This document shows positions 55,363 through 64,000 of a stretch of DNA of 64,000 bases, one piece after another; position 1 is the stretch's first letter; every line of letters begins with the position of its first letter. The position numbers and the translations under genes are program-made. The notes under the pieces are model-generated. The model was not told the DNA's origin and did not search any database. It saw only the letters and a list, made by a program, of their open reading frames with translations. Origin of the DNA: Gammaproteobacteria bacterium (lineage in GTDB: Bacteria > Pseudomonadota > Gammaproteobacteria > GRL18); NCBI GenBank assembly GCA_016744375.1, contig JADGEM010000006.1:31564-95563 (forward strand), read 5' to 3'.

Positions 55363-56028
55363 TTAGTCCTTCCTGCCATAGGGATATTTATTATCATCAA
55401 AAGAACGTAACCACTGTGGGAAGTTAACCAGCACAATAATAACAACAAGACCGGTTAGAAAGGCTTCCGGATATATCATGAGAAAGATATAGGGCATATA
55501 TTCATAAGCAACGTAGTCATAACTATAGGCTCCCCCTGCCACCATGAATAAGGAAGCAATATAAACACTGATCCCCACAGTTATCGCAGCATTAGCAAAT
55601 GCCCCGGCAAAAAAATAAATTATAAAATGATTGTTCTCTATGCGCTCAACAAGCAATAAAACAAAAGAGGAGATAATGACAGGGATAATGCCCATTAAAA
55701 AGACATTGACTGAGAAAACTTGCCACTCCACGACATCCATCAGCACCAGACTCAGGACTTCAATCATTATCCCAAGTATCGCCAGCTGCCAGCCAAACAT
55801 CAGTGTTAATAGAGTTGCCCCAAGATAATGATAAGTCATGCCATCATGAATACCAGCCTTCATCGACCAGAGGAGCATCAGACCAATACAGGTAGCCATA
55901 AAGATATTATAATATTGCGCAAACCATTGTTTTGGAAAGGTCTTATAAATCAGGAATAAAACAGGTAATAATAAAAAATCCGCAATTAAGGCCCATGCTG
56001 TTGGTACCAGTGCCATTGTCAGATTCAT
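55363..56028 (-). CDS. CbiM-like/ECF-type integral membrane protein
   Basis: A 221-residue membrane protein with about six helices. The D-G-M-T-Y-H-Y-L-G-A-T-L-L-T-L-M-F-G-W string (residues 63-81) with its His matches energy-coupling-factor permease-type CbiM-like proteins of gammaproteobacteria. Canonical CbiM carries an N-terminal H-x-x-D ligand site for cobalt or nickel, which is not obvious here. No ATPase or T-component gene is adjacent, so the role is unclear. The ATG at 56028 has AGGAG seven nt ahead; a TTG one codon earlier is less likely. Confidence 0.8.
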   Translation of the reverse strand: MNLTMALVPTAWALIADFLLLPVLFLIYKTFPKQWFAQYYNIFMATCIGLMLLWSMKAGIHDGMTYHYLGATLLTLMFGWQLAILGIMIEVLSLVLMDVVEWQVFSVNVFLMGIIPVIISSFVLLLVERIENNHFIIYFFAGAFANAAITVGISVYIASLFMVAGGAYSYDYVAYEYMPYIFLMIYPEAFLTGLVVIIVLVNFPQWLRSFDDNKYPYGRKD

Positions 56029-56046
56029 CAATGCGCTCCTGCAAAG

Positions 56047-56766
56047 TTAGTCTATTTTTTCAAACAGGATATCCCAGACGCCATGACCCAGGCGTTCACC
56101 ACGTCGTTCAAATTTTGTCGTAGGACGATACTCCGGGCGCGGCATATATTCATTGTCTGGAGCACAATTTTTAAAACCCGGTGCTTTAATCATTATTTTT
56201 AATACCTGCCGGGCATAAGCATCCCAGTCAGTTGCCATGTGAAATTGACCATTGACGGATAATTTTTGCCTGATAAGCTGGATAAAATCATCTTGTACTA
56301 TTCGTCGCTTATGGTGTCGTGTTTTATGCCAGGGATCCGGAAAAAACAGATAAACAGCACTCAGGCTATTATCATTAATTTGCTTTTTCAAAACTTCAAC
56401 CGCATCAAACTGCATCACTTTCAAATTGGTAAGTGCTCGCTCACCTATTTTTCCAAGCAACCGACCAACACCGGGTCGATGCACTTCAATACCAATGTAG
56501 TTATTTTGAGGATGTTGATCAGCAATTTCTATCAGAGAGTCCCCCATTCCAAAACCAATTTCTAGAATAGTAGGAGCCTGCCGGTTAAATAACCGCTCAA
56601 AATCAAGTACCGAGGCATTAGCCTCAATACCATGGATAGACCATAAATCAGAAAAGGCTTTTTCCTGACCAAAAGTCATCCGGCCAGAACGTACGACATA
56701 ACTTTTTACCGCTCGGTGGTGTTTAACGCGCCCCGATTGCTCATCTTTCTTAGAGGCCTTCACCAC
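56047..56766 (-). CDS. trmB: tRNA (guanine-N7)-methyltransferase
   Basis: Methylates G46 of tRNA. The 239-residue product has the SAM loop E-I-G-F-G-M-G-D-S-L, the G-I-E-V-H-R-P-G-V-G strand and the FFPDPWHKTRHHKRR motif of TrmB. The start is a GTG whose first base is the last base of the thiG stop codon, so translation is tightly coupled to thiG. Confidence 0.95.
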   Translation of the reverse strand: MVKASKKDEQSGRVKHHRAVKSYVVRSGRMTFGQEKAFSDLWSIHGIEANASVLDFERLFNRQAPTILEIGFGMGDSLIEIADQHPQNNYIGIEVHRPGVGRLLGKIGERALTNLKVMQFDAVEVLKKQINDNSLSAVYLFFPDPWHKTRHHKRRIVQDDFIQLIRQKLSVNGQFHMATDWDAYARQVLKIMIKAPGFKNCAPDNEYMPRPEYRPTTKFERRGERLGHGVWDILFEKID

Positions 56767-57548
56767 TAGAAGAAAGTACCATCAATTGGAGAAGAAGCAC
56801 TGGCATAAGCTTTTTTCGGCATACGGCCTGCTAAAAATGATTCACGTCCTGCCTCAATGGCCTTTTTCATTGCCGAAGCCATCAAGACCGGTTTCTTTGC
56901 ACCAGCAATAGCAGTGTTCATCAAAACAGCATCACAACCAATTTCCATAGCAATTGCCGCATCCGATGCCGTACCAACTCCCGCATCTACTAAGATAGGT
57001 ACATTGGCACTTTCTTTAATCAGGCGGATATTATGAGGATTACAAATCCCAAGGCCGGAACCGATCAGTCCTGCCAATGGCATCACAGCCACACAGCCCA
57101 TTTCTTCCAGACGTTTAGCAATGATCGGATCATCACTGGTATATACCATGACCTTAAAACCATCTTTAATTAATATTTCTGCCGCTTCAATCGTATCAAC
57201 CATATTTGGGTAAAGTGTTTTTTGATCACCCAGTACTTCCAGCTTGACAAGATCATGCCCATCCAGCAGTTCACGGGCCAACTGACAGGTTCTCACTGCA
57301 TCTTTAGCAGTATAACAACCAGCCGTATTGGGCAGAATGGTGTATTTGTCTGGAGAAATAACATCCAGAAGGTTGGGTTCATCGGGGTTTTGTCCAATGT
57401 TGGTGCGACGAATAGCAACGGTAACAATTTCAGCACCGCTTGCCTCAATTGCATCACGAGTTTCATCCATATCTTTGTATTTACCTGTACCCACTAACAA
57501 ACGTGAATTGTACTCTTTACCAGCAATGATCAACTTGTCATCTTGCAT
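56766..57548 (-). CDS. thiG: Thiazole synthase ThiG
   Basis: Builds the thiazole moiety of thiamine from deoxyxylulose phosphate, ThiS-thiocarboxylate and dehydroglycine or iminoglycine. The 260-residue TIM barrel has [10 protein letters not shown], the Schiff-base lysine K102 in [20 protein letters not shown] and [11 protein letters not shown]. thiS lies just upstream with about 90 nt between. trmB follows with a 1-nt overlap. Confidence 0.97.
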   Translation of the reverse strand: MQDDKLIIAGKEYNSRLLVGTGKYKDMDETRDAIEASGAEIVTVAIRRTNIGQNPDEPNLLDVISPDKYTILPNTAGCYTAKDAVRTCQLARELLDGHDLVKLEVLGDQKTLYPNMVDTIEAAEILIKDGFKVMVYTSDDPIIAKRLEEMGCVAVMPLAGLIGSGLGICNPHNIRLIKESANVPILVDAGVGTASDAAIAMEIGCDAVLMNTAIAGAKKPVLMASAMKKAIEAGRESFLAGRMPKKAYASASSPIDGTFF

Positions 57549-57638
57549 ATTTTGTCCCGATTTCCTGTAAATTATAAAAATAGGTGCATATTATCCTAAA
57601 AACTACACGAGAAAACTACTACCGTCCAATAATAGCTG

Positions 57639-57839
57639 TTACCCGCCCCCAATTGCATGAACAATTTCAACTTTATCGCCCTCAGAGAAAGAATAATCGG
57701 TATGTTGGCTCTTAGAGACAATTTCTTCATTCACCTCAACCGCAAGGCGCTGTCCAACAATATCCATTTCAGTTAATAGATCCATCACAGTACAGGTATC
57801 AACGACCTCTTTCGGGTCACCATTTAAAAAAATATTCAA
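57639..57839 (-). CDS. thiS: Sulfur-carrier protein ThiS
   Basis: A ubiquitin-like carrier of 66 residues with the C-terminal GG (I-G-G-G) that becomes a thiocarboxylate after adenylation. The start is a TTG with GAGGAG 5 nt ahead, and no ATG gives a family-length protein. The M-N-I-F-L-N-G-D-P-K start after TTG is typical. thiG follows, forming the thiSG pair. Confidence 0.93.
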   Translation of the reverse strand: MNIFLNGDPKEVVDTCTVMDLLTEMDIVGQRLAVEVNEEIVSKSQHTDYSFSEGDKVEIVHAIGGG

Positions 57840-57972
57840 AAAAAACTCCTCATTTAATATAAAGTAAGCAATCCAAGAGATTTCCTACTTTGAATTAATC
57901 AATATATGTTATATTTTACACAGATTTTCTTCATTAGGGATACGCTTACGATATTTTCCAGGAATTTAATGA

Positions 57973-59793
57973 ATGCCTCAAAATAATACAATAACACCAG
58001 AACAGGCCGGCACGCTGGATGGACTCTTTTATGAAAGAACCATGTACTCCGCAGATAATGTTGCCTATATTCAATATAATAAGCAAAAAAATCAGGATAA
58101 GAATAAAGCCTGGGAAGAAACCACCTGGAATGAGATGGCCATTTTAGTCGGTCAATGGCAAAAAGCAATAACCAACGAAAATCTTGAAAGTGGTGATCGG
58201 GTGGCTATCCTGATGAAAAACTGTAAAGAATGGATTGCCGTAGATCAGGCTGCTTTGGGTCTAGGCCTTGTTGTCGTTCCTCTTTATCTTGAAGATCGTC
58301 CTGATAATATTGCCTATATCTTAAACGACGCGGCAATCAAATTACTCATTATCCAGGACATAAGTCAGTGGGGCCGTTTACGTGAAATCTGTACAGATAA
58401 TGCCTTTTTAAAGCGTGTCATTTTAGTTGACACGACATCCGACAAACTGGAAAATGAGACTGACAAAGTCACCTCGGTACAACAATGGCTGCCCGAGCCA
58501 GGCCCTGTTCTACATAAGCGAAATGGAGAACCTTCAGACCTTGCGACAATTGTTTATACCTCAGGCACTACGGGCAAACCCAAAGGGGTAATGCTGAGTC
58601 ATTACAACATTTTGTCTATTGTTTCCCCTTCAGCCAGAGGTCTTAAAATAAAGGCGGATGATCTCTTTTTATCTTTTTTACCCATGTCCCATACCTTTGA
58701 ACGAAGTCTGGGTTATTATCTGACGGTGATGGTTGGTTGCCGTGTCGCATTTGCACGCTCAATCCAAGCATTAGCTGATGATCTGGTTACCATTAAACCC
58801 TCACTGCTGATTTCAGTACCTCGTATTTATGAGCGTGTCTACGCAAAAATTGAAAGCTCTCTATTAAAAGGTTCTCCCATAACAAGAGCACTCTTTAAGC
58901 TCACGGTTCAGGTCGGCTGGAATCGTTTTTTATATAAGCAAAAACGCGCCCGTATCTGCCTCTCCTGTTTGTTGTGGCCGATCTTAAAACGTATTGTCGC
59001 CGATAAAGTCATGCAAAAATTTGGTGGCAACCTTCGACTGGCTGCAACTGGCGGCGCAGCTATCCCATTTCCTGTCGCAAAAACTTTTATTGGTCTGGGC
59101 CTCACACTGATTCAGGGTTACGGGCTCACAGAAACAAGTCCGGTTGCCACATTCAACCGCATTGAAAATAATGACCCTCGCTCTATTGGTCACGCTCTGG
59201 AAGGTATTGAGCTCAAAATAGGAGACAGCGACGAATTATTAATTAAGAGCCCCGGTGTCATGATGGGTTACTGGAATAATCATGCGGCAACTGCTCAGGC
59301 AATTGATCCTGAGGGCTGGTTCCATTCAGGCGATCAGGCTCGTATTGATGAAAAAACCGGACATATTTACATCACCGGACGCCTGAAAGATATATTAATT
59401 ATGTCCAACGGTGAAAAAATACCACCCACTGATATTGAAAATACTATTGTGATTGATCCGCTATTTGAGCATGCCCTGCTGTTAGGAGAAGGTCAGGCCT
59501 ATTTAGGTGCGGTTCTGGTTTTGAACTCAGAGGAATGGGTGCATATTGCTCAGAAAAATAACCTGGATCCTTTTGATAAAGAAAATCTTCAAAATAAGGC
59601 TGTTGCGAATCAGATAGTTCGACATTTAAGAACCGTTCTACATGATTTCCCAGGCTATGCCAAGATACGCAAGGTAGTTCTTACACTAGATCCCTGGACG
59701 GTTGAGAATGATATTTTGACCCCGACACTCAAAGTAAAGCGCCCAAAAGTATTGAAGCTGTTTGAAAAGGAAATTAAAGCACTTTATAGCTAA
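57973..59793 (+). CDS. Long-chain acyl-CoA synthetase (AMP-binding)
   Basis: An ANL-superfamily ligase of 606 residues activating a fatty acid with ATP and CoA. The P-loop is YTSGTTGKPKG (195-205). A second motif Q-G-Y-G-L-T-E-T-S-P-V lies near residue 380, then G-Y-W-N-N, G-W-F-H-S-G-D and the conserved G-R-L-K-D. Many gammaproteobacteria carry such enzymes of the COG1022 type, with a C-terminal helix extension. The ATG at 57973 sits close to an overlapping upstream ATG in another frame. It is divergent from thiS. Confidence 0.92.
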   Translation: MPQNNTITPEQAGTLDGLFYERTMYSADNVAYIQYNKQKNQDKNKAWEETTWNEMAILVGQWQKAITNENLESGDRVAILMKNCKEWIAVDQAALGLGLVVVPLYLEDRPDNIAYILNDAAIKLLIIQDISQWGRLREICTDNAFLKRVILVDTTSDKLENETDKVTSVQQWLPEPGPVLHKRNGEPSDLATIVYTSGTTGKPKGVMLSHYNILSIVSPSARGLKIKADDLFLSFLPMSHTFERSLGYYLTVMVGCRVAFARSIQALADDLVTIKPSLLISVPRIYERVYAKIESSLLKGSPITRALFKLTVQVGWNRFLYKQKRARICLSCLLWPILKRIVADKVMQKFGGNLRLAATGGAAIPFPVAKTFIGLGLTLIQGYGLTETSPVATFNRIENNDPRSIGHALEGIELKIGDSDELLIKSPGVMMGYWNNHAATAQAIDPEGWFHSGDQARIDEKTGHIYITGRLKDILIMSNGEKIPPTDIENTIVIDPLFEHALLLGEGQAYLGAVLVLNSEEWVHIAQKNNLDPFDKENLQNKAVANQIVRHLRTVLHDFPGYAKIRKVVLTLDPWTVENDILTPTLKVKRPKVLKLFEKEIKALYS

Positions 59794-59945
59794 TAAATAT
59801 AGTATTTTTCTTATATAACCCAGCTGTTGTGTATATAGTTGCTATTGTCACTTTTATATATTTAAATAGATAATATAAATATTTAAATAATCTTAATTAT
59901 CAGACAATATATAACAATTGTTATCGATTTTTTTATACTGTTTCA

Positions 59946-62126
59946 ATGGATGAAAATATGACAAAGCTGATCAAAATACTTCTTTGGACGATTGCTTCAC
60001 TCGTCCTTATTATCGTGCTTGCAAGCATTCTACTTCCAATCCTGATCGATCCGAATGACTATAAAGATGAAATAGCTCAACAGGTTTATGACAGTACAGG
60101 TCGAACTCTTACAATCGATGGCGATATTGATCTGTCAATCTCCTTACCATTATCTGTTTCACTGGAATTGGGGAAAATTGAACTCAGCAATGCCAAAGGT
60201 TTTACCGATAAACCCTTTGCCCGAATGCAGGGTGCCTCGTTATATGTCTCAATTATGCCCTTGCTGACCGCTAATCGGCTGGATGTGGGTGAAATTAAAT
60301 TAACAAAAATGGAATTGAACCTGATAAAAAATAAACAGGGACAAACCAATTGGGCTGATCTTTCCTCTGCTCCAGAAGCAAACAGTTCTGAAAAAGGAAA
60401 AACAGATACTCCAGCAAAGCCCCCAACTAAAAAAGCATCCCCTGAAAGTAAAGAGGCTGGTTCCATGCCCGCTATCAGTATTGCCGGTCTGACAATTTCT
60501 GATGCAATCATCAGCTGGACTGATGAGCAGGCAAATCAAACAATAACTTTATCTAAGAGCAATATCACGATCAGTGAACTCATTGAAGATAAACCTTTTG
60601 ATTTAAAAATATCCACTCATATCAACAGCAGTGAACCTGCAATAAAAGGTGATTTTACCTTAAACAGCTCACCAACCATTTCATTATCACAACAGGTTTT
60701 TAAATTACCCGGCACAATGTTGTCACTTGACTTAACAGGAAACGCACTTCCTGGAGGGGCAAACAAGACCTCATTAAGTGGCGATATCAGCTTCAATGGA
60801 AAAACTCAGGTTCTTGATATTAATAAAATGAAGCTCACTTCATTTGATATGGTGATTAACGGCTTATTCCATGCAGCCAAACTGAATAGCTCACCAGAAT
60901 TTAATGGTCAGGTCAGCATTGAGCAATTTTCACCCAAGCAATTGGCAGCAACTCTTGGAGCAACCCTGCCTAAGATGAAAGAAGCAAAAGCACTCAATAC
61001 CGCCGATGTAAAAATGACCTTTAAGGGTACTACCGATTCTATGACCATCAGTTCATTAGAAGCCAATCTTGATGAGACCTCTCTTAAAGGCACCGCTTCC
61101 ATTAAAAATTTCAAAGCGCCATTTTATGGCTTTGATTTAACATTAAATCAGTTAAACCTGGATTATTACGCTCTGGCAGGACAGGGAGATGCATCTGCTT
61201 CAGACAAGTCTGCAGAGAAAAAGACTGCAAATAAAGCAACCAGCTCTAAGCCTGCCGCAAAAAGCAGCCCTATCTTCCCTGTCGAGATGCTTCGCCAATT
61301 AAATCTTAACGGTAAATTAGCCATTGCCCAGTTTATTGCTGGTGGTGCAAAAATGACAAACGTCGTTATTGTACTAAAAGGAAAAGATGGACTGGTTCAA
61401 CTGGCCCCGCTAAAGGCTGATTTATATAAAGGCACGATTAACCTGAAAACAGATATTGATGCCCGGGGTAAAACACCAAAATTAAAAATCATTCATGAAC
61501 TAAAACAAGTCCAGATTGGTGATTTATTGATGGCTACCACAGGCAGTGAGGAATTCACTGGAGCAGCCAATATTTCTGCCAATATTACATCTTCAGGAAA
61601 TGATCAGGATCGTCTGGTCAAAAATAGTAATGGCAAAATGAACCTTCTTGTAACAGACGGCCACATTAAAAAACTGGATATATTAGACACTCTGAGAAAA
61701 GCAGATGCTCTATTAAAAGGCCGTTCCATACCAACAGACTCTCAGGAAAAAAACACGAAGTTTACTGAGCTAAAAGGAACCTTTAACATAAAAAATGGTG
61801 TAGTTCATAATGATGACCTTGCCAGTTTATCACCGCTTATGTCATTCACAGGAAAAGGTTATGCCGATTTACCGAAGGAATACCTTGATTACACATTAAA
61901 AGTTAAATTGCTCAATAGTGTTAAAATTGATGATAAGTCACAAGGTGCCGACTATAAAGGCAAAGAAATACCCTATACCATCAAAGGTAAATTTTCTGAG
62001 TTATCACAGGAAGCCAATTTAAGCAAAATGGTTCAGGATGAAGTGAAAAAATCCGTTGAGAAAAAATTGAATAAAAAACTTGAAGAAAAATATGGTGATA
62101 AATTTAAAGGGCTTCTGAAGTTCTAA
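59946..62126 (+). CDS. AsmA-family protein
   Basis: A 726-residue AsmA-like protein with an N-terminal membrane anchor (about residues 13-32), an AsmA N-terminal domain (D-P-N-D-Y-K-D-E-I, R-T-L-T-I-D-G-D-I), a Ser/Ala/Lys-rich linker near 150-175, and a C-terminal AsmA domain (about 480-700). AsmA proteins act in outer-membrane assembly or bridge-like lipid transfer. A second ATG lies four codons in. A terminator follows. Confidence 0.93.
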   Translation: MDENMTKLIKILLWTIASLVLIIVLASILLPILIDPNDYKDEIAQQVYDSTGRTLTIDGDIDLSISLPLSVSLELGKIELSNAKGFTDKPFARMQGASLYVSIMPLLTANRLDVGEIKLTKMELNLIKNKQGQTNWADLSSAPEANSSEKGKTDTPAKPPTKKASPESKEAGSMPAISIAGLTISDAIISWTDEQANQTITLSKSNITISELIEDKPFDLKISTHINSSEPAIKGDFTLNSSPTISLSQQVFKLPGTMLSLDLTGNALPGGANKTSLSGDISFNGKTQVLDINKMKLTSFDMVINGLFHAAKLNSSPEFNGQVSIEQFSPKQLAATLGATLPKMKEAKALNTADVKMTFKGTTDSMTISSLEANLDETSLKGTASIKNFKAPFYGFDLTLNQLNLDYYALAGQGDASASDKSAEKKTANKATSSKPAAKSSPIFPVEMLRQLNLNGKLAIAQFIAGGAKMTNVVIVLKGKDGLVQLAPLKADLYKGTINLKTDIDARGKTPKLKIIHELKQVQIGDLLMATTGSEEFTGAANISANITSSGNDQDRLVKNSNGKMNLLVTDGHIKKLDILDTLRKADALLKGRSIPTDSQEKNTKFTELKGTFNIKNGVVHNDDLASLSPLMSFTGKGYADLPKEYLDYTLKVKLLNSVKIDDKSQGADYKGKEIPYTIKGKFSELSQEANLSKMVQDEVKKSVEKKLNKKLEEKYGDKFKGLLKF

Positions 62127-62186
62127 TACTATTTTTAATATTACCCACCGATTCTTATCTCATACGATCCTTAGAAAACGACGATT

Positions 62187-62225
62187 AACTTCCCCCCCTT
62201 CTATATGAGGGGGGAAGTTCTTTAT
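62187..62225 (+). terminator. Rho-independent terminator after the AsmA gene
   Basis: A GC-rich stem (AACTTCCCCCC with GGGGGGAAGTT, arms about 62187-62197 and 62209-62219) is followed by CTTTATTTT. The mutY gene begins about 50 nt further on. Confidence 0.85.
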
Positions 62226-62275
62226 TTTGTTAATTTTTTGAGCTCTCTAAATACGCAGTACAACAAGGTATTATT

Positions 62276-63349
62276 ATTAACACCACTCAAGAACAGTTTG
62301 CCGCCCCATTGCTCAAATGGTTCATCCAGCACGGCAGAAAAGATCTTCCCTGGCAACAAAACAAAACACCCTATCGAGTCTGGGTTTCTGAAATTATGTT
62401 GCAGCAAACTCAAGTAAAGACGGTAATCCCTTACTACTTAAAGTTTATGCAAAGGTTCCCAACGGTTACAGCCCTGGCAAAAGCACCTCAGGATGATGTA
62501 CTGCACCTCTGGACAGGTCTGGGATACTATGCACGAGCTCGTAACTTGCATAGAACAGCCAGGATAATCACCAAGGAACATTCTGCTCAACTTCCTGATT
62601 CCAGTGAAGGCTTACAGGAACTGCCCGGCATTGGCCGCTCAACAGCAGGAGCCATACTCTCACTTGCTAAGGCACAACATCATCCTATCCTTGACGGTAA
62701 TGTCAAACGCATCCTCTGCCGCTACTTTCGAGTCCAGGGCTGGAGTGGTCACTCCAAAACTCAAAAAATACTCTGGTCATTGGCTGAAAATATCACTCCA
62801 GCAAAGCACTGTGATAAATTTAATCAGGCTATGATGGATTTAGGCTCAAGCTTATGCAGCCGAACCAGACCTCAATGCATACATTGCCCTCTCAATAAGA
62901 CATGCGAGGCCTATCTGCACCAAGAATTAACAGCTTACCCTAACCCTAAGCCCAAAAAAGACAAACCGGTTAAAAGTGCCTATTTATTAATGCTGACTAA
63001 TGAAAATAGCACCTCAGACTTAGAAATCCTTCTAGAAAAACGTCCTGAACAAGGTATCTGGGGCAGCCTTTGGTCTTTCCCTCAGTGTGAAACGATCAAT
63101 GAAATCGAACAATGGCTGGATAAGCACTATTATGAGCTTCACGAAGAAAAACAATTTTTCCCTGAATTCAGACACACCTTCAGCCATTACCATTTACAAA
63201 TTACTCCCGTCAAAATACCGGTTAAAATTCCATCACAGATCATGGATGATAATCATTTCATCTGGTTCAACAGAAAAAAACCATTGAAATTAGGAATGCC
63301 AACCCCCATTAAAAATCTAATATCCCAATTGGCCGATACGTCAATTTAA
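62276..63349 (+). CDS. mutY: Adenine DNA glycosylase MutY
   Basis: Removes adenine mispaired with 8-oxoguanine. The HhH-GPD core has catalytic Glu (S-E-I-M-L-Q-Q-T-Q) and Asp (L-D-G-N-V-K-R), an iron-sulfur cluster Cys set (C-x6-C-x2-C-x5-C), and a C-terminal NUDIX-like domain. No ATG or GTG precedes the conserved [10 protein letters not shown] segment in frame. A TTG at 62309 would truncate it. AUU at 62276, with AAGG seven nt ahead, gives the full N-terminus and a catalytic-residue offset of two relative to E. coli MutY (E37/D138). I therefore use that start, with moderate certainty. yggX follows by 26 nt. Confidence 0.9.
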   Translation: MNTTQEQFAAPLLKWFIQHGRKDLPWQQNKTPYRVWVSEIMLQQTQVKTVIPYYLKFMQRFPTVTALAKAPQDDVLHLWTGLGYYARARNLHRTARIITKEHSAQLPDSSEGLQELPGIGRSTAGAILSLAKAQHHPILDGNVKRILCRYFRVQGWSGHSKTQKILWSLAENITPAKHCDKFNQAMMDLGSSLCSRTRPQCIHCPLNKTCEAYLHQELTAYPNPKPKKDKPVKSAYLLMLTNENSTSDLEILLEKRPEQGIWGSLWSFPQCETINEIEQWLDKHYYELHEEKQFFPEFRHTFSHYHLQITPVKIPVKIPSQIMDDNHFIWFNRKKPLKLGMPTPIKNLISQLADTSI

Positions 63350-63375
63350 GCCCACAAGAAATTAAAGGTACAAAT

Positions 63376-63648
63376 ATGTCAAGAATGGTAAACTGTGTAA
63401 AACTAGGAAAAGAAGCTGAAGGCCTTGAAAGAATGACTTATCCCGGCGATTTGGGCAAGCGGATTTTTGAAAATGTTTCAAAAGAAGCCTGGGGAGGCTG
63501 GGTACAACACCAAACCATGTTGATCAACGAATACCGCCTGTCCCCTATTGACCCTGAGCATAGAAAGTTTTTAGAAGCCGAAATGGACAAATTCTTTTTC
63601 AGTGATGAAGCATCTGCTAAACCAGATGACTATGTTGCACCTAAATAA
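63376..63648 (+). CDS. yggX: Oxidative damage protection protein YggX
   Basis: A 90-residue Fe(II)-trafficking protein that protects iron-sulfur clusters. The family N-terminus S-R-M-V-N-C-V-K-L (with the reactive Cys), the P-G-x-L-G-K-R-I string and [11 protein letters not shown] are all present. The mutY-yggX pair is conserved in many gammaproteobacteria, and MutY carries an iron-sulfur cluster. Confidence 0.96.
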   Translation: MSRMVNCVKLGKEAEGLERMTYPGDLGKRIFENVSKEAWGGWVQHQTMLINEYRLSPIDPEHRKFLEAEMDKFFFSDEASAKPDDYVAPK

Positions 63649-63827
63649 TCACTGCTAAGTAACTTATTTTTAGCTGAAGAGAAGGCAAGGCTTAAACCAG
63701 AGTCTGATGCTTTCTCATTTAAGTAAAATCAAACTAAATGATTATTTTCATTACTTCAAATAATGACACGGTTTAACTCAATGCCTAGGTTGACCTCAAT
63801 AAATGAATAAATTATTTCACTTTTTTC

Positions 63828-63856
63828 TTGACAGAAACTCACAAAAAAGACAGAAT
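63828..63856 (+). promoter_or_regulatory. Sigma-70 promoter of the tRNA-Phe gene
   Basis: A perfect -35 (TTGACA, 63828-63833) and a CAGAAT -10 (63851-63856) are 17 nt apart, about 47 nt ahead of the mature tRNA 5' end. Confidence 0.65.
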
Positions 63857-63903
63857 ACACGCCATTGAAACGCAAGCAGTATTCCTTGTTTCAAATATGC
63901 ATT

Positions 63904-63979
63904 GCCCAGATAGCTCAGTCGGTAGAGCAAGGGACTGAAAATCCCTGTGTCCCTGGTTCGATTCCAGGTCTGGGCACCA
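63904..63979 (+). tRNA. tRNA-Phe (GAA)
   Basis: A 76-nt cloverleaf with a 7-bp acceptor stem (GCCCAGA with TCTGGGC), D-arm GCTC...GAGC, anticodon arm AGGGA-CTGAAAA-TCCCT with anticodon GAA at 63937-63939, T-arm with GGTTCGATTCC, and an encoded CCA end. No further tRNA follows within the window. Confidence 0.97.
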
Positions 63980-64000
63980 TTTATACTTATATTTCAATAA

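Noticed and set aside
57840..57972. TPP riboswitch ahead of thiS
   Set aside because: The 130-bp gap lacks the conserved thi-box bases and leaves little space for the fold.
63649..63903. Extra small gene between yggX and tRNA-Phe
   Set aside because: No frame with a plausible start and ribosome-binding site was seen. The gap is explained by the tRNA promoter.

Overview
The window looks like a chromosomal segment of a low-GC (about 40% by eye), sulfur-oxidising gammaproteobacterium. The evidence is a soxXYZA cluster at the left edge, a DsrE-family sulfur-carrier-like protein, and a housekeeping set with gammaproteobacterial linkages: rpe-gph-trpEGDC, gmk-rpoZ-spoT, recG with ubiCA, and rph-rdgB. 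There is also a large part of an MSHA-type (type IV) pilus assembly locus. Oxygen-independent HemN, a hemerythrin and a zinc-binding chemoreceptor suggest life at changing oxygen levels. I cannot name the species from the sequence alone.

Layout. 1-1950: sox operon (3' end of soxX, then soxY, soxZ, soxA) ending in a strong terminator. 1950-2540: no gene, but two oppositely oriented copies of a stem-forming repeat. 2540-5010: SulP transporter and UspA-type protein. 5160-8940: rnd, a DUF3549 gene, srkA and a DUF3301 gene. 9040-14060: OmpA-like protein, rsmJ, OsmC-like protein, crp, a DsbA-like protein and an uncharacterised membrane-anchored protein. 14060-21050 (minus strand): rpe-gph, trpE-trpG-trpD-trpC and bioA. 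21200-29080: mixed genes (DUF3530 hydrolase, CopD-like membrane protein, djlA, hinT-like, yjbQ, a lysine-rich HU protein, CBS protein, cbpA, degQ-like protease). 29430-31670: NIT/HAMP/CZB chemoreceptor. 31770-38270 (minus): mshI, a pilN-like gene, mshJ, K, L, M, N. 38340-43300 (minus): recG, a DUF4124 protein, ubiC, ubiA. 43330-48340 (minus): yicC, gmk, rpoZ, spoT and a Kazal-domain secreted protein. 48590-51610: an inserted-looking block with a Ser/Thr kinase, hemerythrin, DsrE2-like protein and TetR regulator. 51790-57840: rph, rdgB, an acetyltransferase, hemN, a CbiM-like membrane protein, trmB, thiG, thiS. 57970-63980: acyl-CoA synthetase, AsmA protein, mutY, yggX and tRNA-Phe(GAA).

How the genes work together. 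SoxXA, SoxYZ and possibly DsrE2 handle reduced sulfur. The trp genes form one minus-strand unit continuing into bioA. The msh genes encode the inner-membrane platform, secretin and accessory ATPase of a pilus, but no pilin genes, extension ATPase mshE or platform gene mshG follow mshN here. SpoT and Crp are global regulators.

The less ordinary signals are: a perfect 27-bp palindrome with a conserved 19-nt loop that has a relative 30 kb away; the paired repeats after sox; an HU protein with a histone-H1-like Lys/Ala tail; a TetR/DsrE2 pair with shared operator-like palindromes; a probable AUU start for mutY; a secreted Kazal-domain protein; and a duplicated beta-rich domain in the DUF4124 protein. 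I found no CRISPR array, prophage or intact insertion sequence.
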